Made by a program: the position numbers and the translations under genes. 64,000 nt of DNA, from positions 620,001-684,000 of the forward strand of contig CAWGPF010000001.1 of the NCBI GenBank assembly GCA_963824395.1. Reading direction: 5' to 3'. The DNA comes from 13-2-20CM-66-19 sp963824395 (GTDB lineage: Bacteria; Pseudomonadota; Gammaproteobacteria; Steroidobacterales; Steroidobacteraceae). Positions 59,368-64,000 of the stretch are shown here, piece after piece; within the stretch, counting starts at the first letter, position 1, and every line of letters starts with the position of its first letter. The notes under the pieces were generated by a model, which saw only the letters and a program-made list of their open reading frames with translations, searched no databases and was not told the DNA's origin.

Positions 59368-60756
59368 ATGATCCGCCTCGCACTGCTGCTGCTCGGACCT
59401 GAATTCATCCGCGCGCGCTGGCACGTGCTCGCTCTCATCGGGGCGCTGTGGGCAGCCCTCGGCGTCGGCATATTCATCGACGCGCTGGACGGGGATGTGT
59501 ACTTCCCGGTGCATGTGTTCGGCTACCTGCTGGTCCTCGAAGCCCTCGTCACGCTCATCGCCACCACCTCGCACCTGGGCACCCAGACGGTGCTGCGCAA
59601 GTCGCGCGGCGCGCTCTTCCTCATCGTGGGACTGCTGATGGTGAGCCCGTACCGCAGCGCGAGCTTCATCCTCGCGCTCGCCTTCGGCCTCATCATCGGC
59701 GTGGACGGCCTCCTGCGCACGAGCGCAGCCTGGGTGGTGCGCTTTGCCGGCTGGCAGGCGTCGTTCCTGATGGGGCTGCTCGAGCTCATCTTCGCCGCCT
59801 TCATGATCGAGCCGTTTCCCACCTTCTATGCCGGCACCGTGGCGTACTGCGTCGGCATATCCCTGCTCCTCTCAGGCCTGGGCACGGTATTGCTGGCGCT
59901 GCGGCTGCGCAGCCTCCCCCCCGGCACCTCCCTCAGCCTGCTGTTCGGCCGCAGCCGGGTGACGGGCACCGGAGCCGGTGCGCTCCTGAGGCTGCCGGTG
60001 GCCGCGCCTGCCGAGGCAACGCCGCTGCTCGTGCGGGTGTGGACGCCCACCGGCTCCGCCAAAGACGCGCTGCCCCAGCCGCTCATCGATCGTTACGTGG
60101 CCGCGGTCGATGCGCACGGGGTCATCTCCACCGGCCATGCGGCGCTCGAGGTGGCACCGGACCTCTACATCAGTCACTACCCGGCGCAGGAGATCGACCA
60201 TTCCCCGGATGACTTCCGCCGGCTGCTGCGCGCGACCCGCGACAACGACGTGCCCGGGCTCTTCCAGCCAAGCTACGCAGTCGAGTCCGCCGCCTGGTGT
60301 CCCTGCACCGCGCAGGTCGCCTTTGAGCGCTACAATGGTGCGCGGCTGCGCGCCTTCTGGGCGCTGTACCGCCAGGACAACACCTATAATCTCACCAACC
60401 GCAACTGCTCAAGCACGGTAGCCGCGGCGCTGGAGTCGGCGCTCGAGGGCACGCTCGGGCAGCATCCGAGCTTCGGGGCTTTCCTGAGCGCGCTCGTGAA
60501 TCCGGAGCTGTGGGTGGCCGCGCAGCTGCGCCGGCACGCGGAGTCGATGGCCTGGACTCCGGGGCTGGTGCTCGACTATGCGCGCGCACTGCGGGTGGCG
60601 GTCGAGCCGCCGCCGCTCGGCCTCGTCACCCTGACTCACTTTGGCGTCAATGCGCTGCGCGGCATGCGCGCGCGCCGCGCCTTCATCGCGCAGGTGCGTG
60701 CCCGGGCGAGCGCCGCCGCGCAGGCGGGCGCTTCCAAACCGATCGGAAAGACCTAA
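59368..60756 (+). CDS. HdeD-like membrane domain fused to papain/NlpC-like domain, copy 1
   Basis: A 462-residue protein. Residues 1-190 contain about six TM helices with the internal repeat of HdeD/DUF308 proteins (HVFGYLLVLEALVTLIATTS, GALFLIVGLLM, RTSAAWVVRFAGWQASFLMG). A linker leads to a soluble domain (about 225-450) with H257 in STGHAALEVAPDLYISHYP and C347 in YNLTNRNCSSTVAAALE. His before Cys is the order in permuted papain/NlpC (LRAT/DUF4105-like) enzymes, so a thiol hydrolase or acyltransferase is likely. A near-identical gene follows. The fusion is not one I recognise as characterised. Confidence 0.72.
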   Translation: MIRLALLLLGPEFIRARWHVLALIGALWAALGVGIFIDALDGDVYFPVHVFGYLLVLEALVTLIATTSHLGTQTVLRKSRGALFLIVGLLMVSPYRSASFILALAFGLIIGVDGLLRTSAAWVVRFAGWQASFLMGLLELIFAAFMIEPFPTFYAGTVAYCVGISLLLSGLGTVLLALRLRSLPPGTSLSLLFGRSRVTGTGAGALLRLPVAAPAEATPLLVRVWTPTGSAKDALPQPLIDRYVAAVDAHGVISTGHAALEVAPDLYISHYPAQEIDHSPDDFRRLLRATRDNDVPGLFQPSYAVESAAWCPCTAQVAFERYNGARLRAFWALYRQDNTYNLTNRNCSSTVAAALESALEGTLGQHPSFGAFLSALVNPELWVAAQLRRHAESMAWTPGLVLDYARALRVAVEPPPLGLVTLTHFGVNALRGMRARRAFIAQVRARASAAAQAGASKPIGKT

Positions 60757-60793
60757 TATTGATGGCGCCCGTTTCAGCCCGCAGAATTTCATC

Positions 60794-62236
60794 ATGATCC
60801 GCCTCGCCCTGCTGCTCCTTGGTCCCGAGTTCATCCGCCTGCGCTGGAAGTCGCTGGCGGCGATCGGCCTGCTGTGGGCACTGATCGGCACGGCGCTGCT
60901 CTACGATGCCTTCGAGGGCGACCGCTGGTTTCCCTACCACCTCTTTGGCTACCTGCTGGTGCTCGAGGCGCTGGTGACGCTGGTCGCCACGACCTCCAAC
61001 CTCGGCACGCAGACGGTGCTGCGCAAGACCCGCGGCGTGCTGTTCTTCATTGTCGGGCTGCTGATCATCGACCCGCGTCCGGTCACCGATGTCATCGTGT
61101 CGGTGATCTTCGGCGTGGTTTTTCTCGTCGACGGCTTCCTGCGCATCAGCGCCGCCTGGGTGGTGCGCTTCCCGCACTGGCGCGTGTCGCTCCTCATGGG
61201 CGTGTTCGAGCTGGCCTCGGCGCTGCTCATCTTCCTGCCGCACCCGCTGATCTACATGGCCACCGTCGAGTACTGCCTCGGGGCGGGCATGCTGATGTCG
61301 GGGATCGGGGCGCTCCTGATGGCGCTGCGCCTGCGCACCCTGCCCCGCGGCACCATCCTGTCGCTGCTGTTCTCGCGCGGCCAGGTGGCGGGGGCCGACA
61401 TCATGATGCCGGCCAAGGCTGCGACGCATGATCATCAGGGGCCGATCCGCAGCGGTCCGCCGCTCACCATCCACGTGTGGACGCCGGTTGGCTCGGCCAA
61501 GGACGTGCTGCCGCAGCCCCTGGTCGACCGCTACATCGCCGGGGTCGATGCCAACGGCATGATCTCCACCGGCCACGCGGCGCTCGAGGTGGCACCGGAT
61601 CTGTACGTCAGCCACTACCCGGCCCAGGAGATCGACCATTCCCCGGATGACTTCCGTCAGCTGCTGCGGGCCACCGAGGACAATGACGTGCCGGGACGCT
61701 TCCAGCCGAGCTACGCGATCGAATCCGCCGGCTGGTGCCCCTCCACCGCCCAGGTGCACTTCGAGCGCTACGACAGCGCGCGGCTGCACGCGTTCTGGAA
61801 GGTCTACAGCGAGGACACGACCTACAACCTCACCAAGCGCAACTGCTCGAGCACGGTCGCGACGGCTCTCGAGGCCTCGCTGGAAGGAACGCTCGGTCGC
61901 AACGGTCCGAGCATCGCGGCGTTCCTCAGTTCGCTGTGCAACCCGGAGCTGTGGGTGGCCGCGCAGCTGCGCAAGCACGCGCAGTCCATGGCCTGGACGC
62001 CGGGCCTGGTGCTCGACTACGCCCGCTCGCTGCGCGTGGCCATCAATCCCCCGCCGCTCGGGATCGTGACCCTGACCTCACTCCTCATGAACACCGTGCG
62101 CGGACTCAAGGCACGGCGCGCCTTCGTTGCCAGGGTACGCGCGCGCGCGGCCGCGGCGCGCGCCGCGACCGCCGACAGCGCCGACGCCGCGCTCGCCAAG
62201 ATGGGCGGCAAGGGCAGCAACGCCCGCAACGGCTGA
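60794..62236 (+). CDS. HdeD-like membrane domain fused to papain/NlpC-like domain, copy 2
   Basis: A 480-residue tandem paralogue of the preceding gene, very similar over its whole length and nearly identical around the active site (H261 in STGHAALEVAPDLYVSHYP, C351 in LTKRNCSSTVATALE, then CNPELWVAAQLRKHAQSMAW). The N-terminus MIRLALLLLGPEFIR is identical. Differences concentrate in the linker (about 200-230) and the Ala/Lys-rich tail. The ATG at 60794 is chosen because it aligns with copy 1; the frame is open upstream. Conservation of both Cys and His argues that both copies are active. Confidence 0.72.
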   Translation: MIRLALLLLGPEFIRLRWKSLAAIGLLWALIGTALLYDAFEGDRWFPYHLFGYLLVLEALVTLVATTSNLGTQTVLRKTRGVLFFIVGLLIIDPRPVTDVIVSVIFGVVFLVDGFLRISAAWVVRFPHWRVSLLMGVFELASALLIFLPHPLIYMATVEYCLGAGMLMSGIGALLMALRLRTLPRGTILSLLFSRGQVAGADIMMPAKAATHDHQGPIRSGPPLTIHVWTPVGSAKDVLPQPLVDRYIAGVDANGMISTGHAALEVAPDLYVSHYPAQEIDHSPDDFRQLLRATEDNDVPGRFQPSYAIESAGWCPSTAQVHFERYDSARLHAFWKVYSEDTTYNLTKRNCSSTVATALEASLEGTLGRNGPSIAAFLSSLCNPELWVAAQLRKHAQSMAWTPGLVLDYARSLRVAINPPPLGIVTLTSLLMNTVRGLKARRAFVARVRARAAAARAATADSADAALAKMGGKGSNARNG

Positions 62237-62247
62237 AACCGCGCCGC

Positions 62248-63111
62248 TCACCGTATCTTGTAGAGGATGGACGCAAACCAGGTGGTCTGCGCACGCGCCT
62301 GCGTGAAGGGACTGTCGGCAGCGTCACCGCGCAGCCACGCACAGGTCACATCCAGCGCGAGCGCCCAGCGGCTCGAGAGCTCGTAGCCGGCCACCACCTC
62401 CGCGTAGACGTCCGAGATGCCCGGGTGGGCCTGGTACTGCGGCAACCCTGAGATGCCGCTCTGCTCGGCGGTGACGCTGTAGAACGCGTTCATGTAATGC
62501 CGGTCCGACCATGTGAGCCCCGGTCCCACGGTCACGAAGCCGCGCGCGCTCAGAGGCAGCAGCAGGTTCACATAGGCCTGCGCCACCGTGCCCTCATCGT
62601 GCCCGCCGATGTCGGTGGCCGCGCGCAGGCCGCCCACGAACATGGCCGCCCGCTGCTCGATGAAGAGCTTCAGGCGCGGCGTCGGCTCCACATCCTTCAG
62701 AGGCCCGAGCTGGCGTGAGTCGTTCTGCAGCCGCTCGGTGAAGTCATAGGTGATGGCCGCGCCCGCCCTGCTGCCCTGGCGGTTGTAGGCGTAGACACCC
62801 ACAAGATCGGTGCCGCTGATGTAGAGCCAGTTGTGGTACTGGCCCTCAAAGTCCGGCAGCGCGAACGTGCGCTGCGTCTTCGCCCCAGGATAGCTCGGGG
62901 TCACCATGACCGCCGGCCCCACCGACAGAAAGGTCGCGGGCGGATCGGTGAAATCGCTGTCAGCGCGCGCCGCGGCGGCGGCCGCCAGGCACGCCAGGGC
63001 TGCCAGTGCCCCGGGCGCGGCGCGCAGCCGTGGCCGGGCGGCTGCTATGCTCGCAGCCGCGCGCCGGGCGCACAGCGAGCGGACGATTCTGTGGAACTGA
63101 CGCCTTTTCAT
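62248..63111 (-). CDS. MipA/OmpV-family outer-membrane protein
   Basis: An outer-membrane barrel protein of about 287 residues. The start at 63111 gives a long basic n-region before the hydrophobic core (ALAALACLAAAAAARA/D). The mature part begins with FLSVGPAVMVTPSYPGAKTQ and FALPDFEGQYHNWLYISGTD, as in MipA/OmpV proteins, and ends WFASILYKIR. MipA-type proteins are scaffolds for murein enzymes or general outer-membrane proteins. Its 5' end overlaps that of the divergent VOC gene by 21 bp, so the true start may lie differently. Confidence 0.8.
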   Translation of the reverse strand: MKRRQFHRIVRSLCARRAAASIAAARPRLRAAPGALAALACLAAAAAARADSDFTDPPATFLSVGPAVMVTPSYPGAKTQRTFALPDFEGQYHNWLYISGTDLVGVYAYNRQGSRAGAAITYDFTERLQNDSRQLGPLKDVEPTPRLKLFIEQRAAMFVGGLRAATDIGGHDEGTVAQAYVNLLLPLSARGFVTVGPGLTWSDRHYMNAFYSVTAEQSGISGLPQYQAHPGISDVYAEVVAGYELSSRWALALDVTCAWLRGDAADSPFTQARAQTTWFASILYKIR

Positions 63112-63522
63112 GTAGCGGTCCAGGTGCGGGATATTGCGGAAGCGCGCCGCTTCTACGGCGACACGCTCGGGTGTGCCGAGGGTCGCAGCGCCCCCGACTG
63201 GGTCGACTTCGACATGTACGGGCATCAGTTCGTCTGCCACCTGAATCCCGCCCTCGGTGCCCACGGGCGCCTGCCCGCCCTCTTCAACCCGGTCGACGGG
63301 CACGGCGTCCCGGTGCCGCACTGTGGCGTGGTGCTGCGGCCTGCGCAGTGGCAGGAGCTGGCCGCGCGGCTGCGCGGCCGCGAGGTCGAATGGGTCATCG
63401 AGCCGTGCGTGCGCTTCAAGGGACTCGCGGGGGAGCAGTCCACGCTCTTCATCCTGGATCCTTCCGGCAACGCACTCGAGTTCAAAGCCTTCGCGGACCT
63501 CACGCAGCTGTTTGCGCGCTGA
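63091..63522 (+). CDS. VOC-family (glyoxalase/dioxygenase-fold) protein
   Basis: A 143-residue vicinal-oxygen-chelate protein. It begins at GTG 63091 with VELTPFHVAVQVRDIAEARR, the normal first strand. WVDFDMYGHQFVCHL and the C-terminal LFILDPSGNALEFKAF supply the His and Glu metal ligands (His 8, His near 48, Glu near 132). Its family matches many uncharacterised extradiol-dioxygenase-like proteins. No pathway context identifies its substrate. Confidence 0.85.
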   Translation: MELTPFHVAVQVRDIAEARRFYGDTLGCAEGRSAPDWVDFDMYGHQFVCHLNPALGAHGRLPALFNPVDGHGVPVPHCGVVLRPAQWQELAARLRGREVEWVIEPCVRFKGLAGEQSTLFILDPSGNALEFKAFADLTQLFAR

Positions 63523-63586
63523 CCCGATTCCAACGGCTCCATCCTAGCGTATCGCGGCGGGCCCGCGCGGGTCCGGGGTAGCGCCT

Positions 63587-64000
63587 TCAGGCGAGCGGCA
63601 CCTGATACATCGTTGCGGACGCCTCGCTCATCAGCCGGGTCAGCTGCGGACGCGGCAGCGCCCGCATCCCCTGTACCGCCGTCTCACCGACCGCGTACCA
63701 CACCGCTGCCTGCCCGAGCTGCGCCAGCGCGCCGCGCGCCACCTCGGCCGCGGGCATCGCGGTATAGCCGGCCGCCGCCGCGGCACTGAAAGACAACCCC
63801 GAGCGGCGCATCGCCGGTGTGTCGGTGAGACCTGCCACGGCACACAGCACGTCCAGTCCCCGCGGAGCGAGCTCGAAGTGCAGTCCCTCGCACAGCGCGA
63901 TCTCGAACGCCTTGGCCGCCGCGTAGGTCGCCACGAGGCCGCTGCCACAGACGCCTGACATCGAGGACACCACGATGAGTCCGCCGCCGCGCCCGCGCCG
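63587..64000 (-). CDS. Short-chain dehydrogenase (5' part beyond window)
   Basis: The frame remains open at the window edge, so the N-terminal Rossmann part is missing. The visible ~137 residues begin with GLIVVSSMSGVCGSG, then YAAAKAFEIALCEGLHFELA with the catalytic Tyr-x3-Lys, and AVAGLTDTPAMRR, as in classical SDRs. The C-terminal part (AAAEVARGAL-like) is typical of SDRs of the DltE/SDR-c type. Substrate unknown. Confidence 0.8.
   Translation of the reverse strand, partial: RRGRGGGLIVVSSMSGVCGSGLVATYAAAKAFEIALCEGLHFELAPRGLDVLCAVAGLTDTPAMRRSGLSFSAAAAAGYTAMPAAEVARGALAQLGQAAVWYAVGETAVQGMRALPRPQLTRLMSEASATMYQVPLA

Overview
The window is a compact, very GC-rich stretch of a Gram-negative chromosome. 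Outer-membrane genes (BamA/TamA-like, MlaA, porin, MipA, TolC-like), hopanoid genes of the proteobacterial Hpn type and a red-type (form IC) RuBisCO operon point to a proteobacterium, most likely a gammaproteobacterium. The exact lineage cannot be fixed from sequence reading alone. Genes are tightly packed, with many ATGA or TTGA stop/start overlaps and several TTG/GTG starts. No rRNA, tRNA, CRISPR array, integrase or insertion sequence was seen.

Layout. (1) 1-4025, minus: a lipid or envelope operon with a CDP-alcohol phosphotransferase, a 2OG-Fe(II) oxygenase, an HpnL-like membrane protein, a cytidylyltransferase-like NTP transferase and a truncated outer-membrane barrel; an MMPL transporter diverges from it (4081-6444). 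(2) 6431-14253, minus: hopanoid synthesis (idi, hpnH, ispA, squalene synthase, squalene-hopene cyclase, hpnG, hpnA), a route from IPP to ribosylhopane-type lipids. (3) 14478-17065: a PrnB-like haem dioxygenase-superfamily protein divergent from an MFS transporter. (4) 17091-21969: a DUF4239 membrane protein and a frameshifted gene, divergent from a GRRM-type RiPP locus: a Trp/Gly/Asn-rich exported precursor, a radical SAM/SPASM maturase, a secreted protein with an I78-inhibitor-like C-terminus, and two ricin-type lectins (one secreted, one lipoprotein). This is the most novel-looking part. (5) 21998-27394: MlaA, an alpha/beta hydrolase and a DUF4105 protein in one operon, then small genes (GNAT, membrane protein, RidA-like lipoprotein) and a fragment resembling a CPA2 antiporter.

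(6) 27434-41091, minus: methylotrophy. Lanthanide-type methanol dehydrogenase XoxF, a XoxJ-like binding protein fused to ankyrin repeats, cytochrome c, a sigma-54 activator, then glutathione-linked formaldehyde oxidation (gfa, frmA), a PQQ-associated beta-propeller, a FucP-type sugar transporter and an AGE-family epimerase; a porin lies upstream. (7) 41353-46986: a CusCBA/Czc-like tripartite heavy-metal RND efflux operon. (8) 47111-57400: the Calvin operon cbbLSEXFPTZY with divergent cbbR and two phased CbbR-like boxes. (9) 57417-64000: a TRIC-type membrane protein, a second MFS transporter, a tandem pair of HdeD-like membrane proteins fused to a papain/NlpC-like domain, MipA, a VOC protein and a truncated SDR.

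Together the genes suggest an organism that oxidises methanol through XoxF and the glutathione pathway and may fix the resulting CO2 by the Calvin cycle. It makes hopanoids and carries an exported, probably cyclophane-modified Trp-rich peptide with lectin and inhibitor-like partners of unknown purpose.
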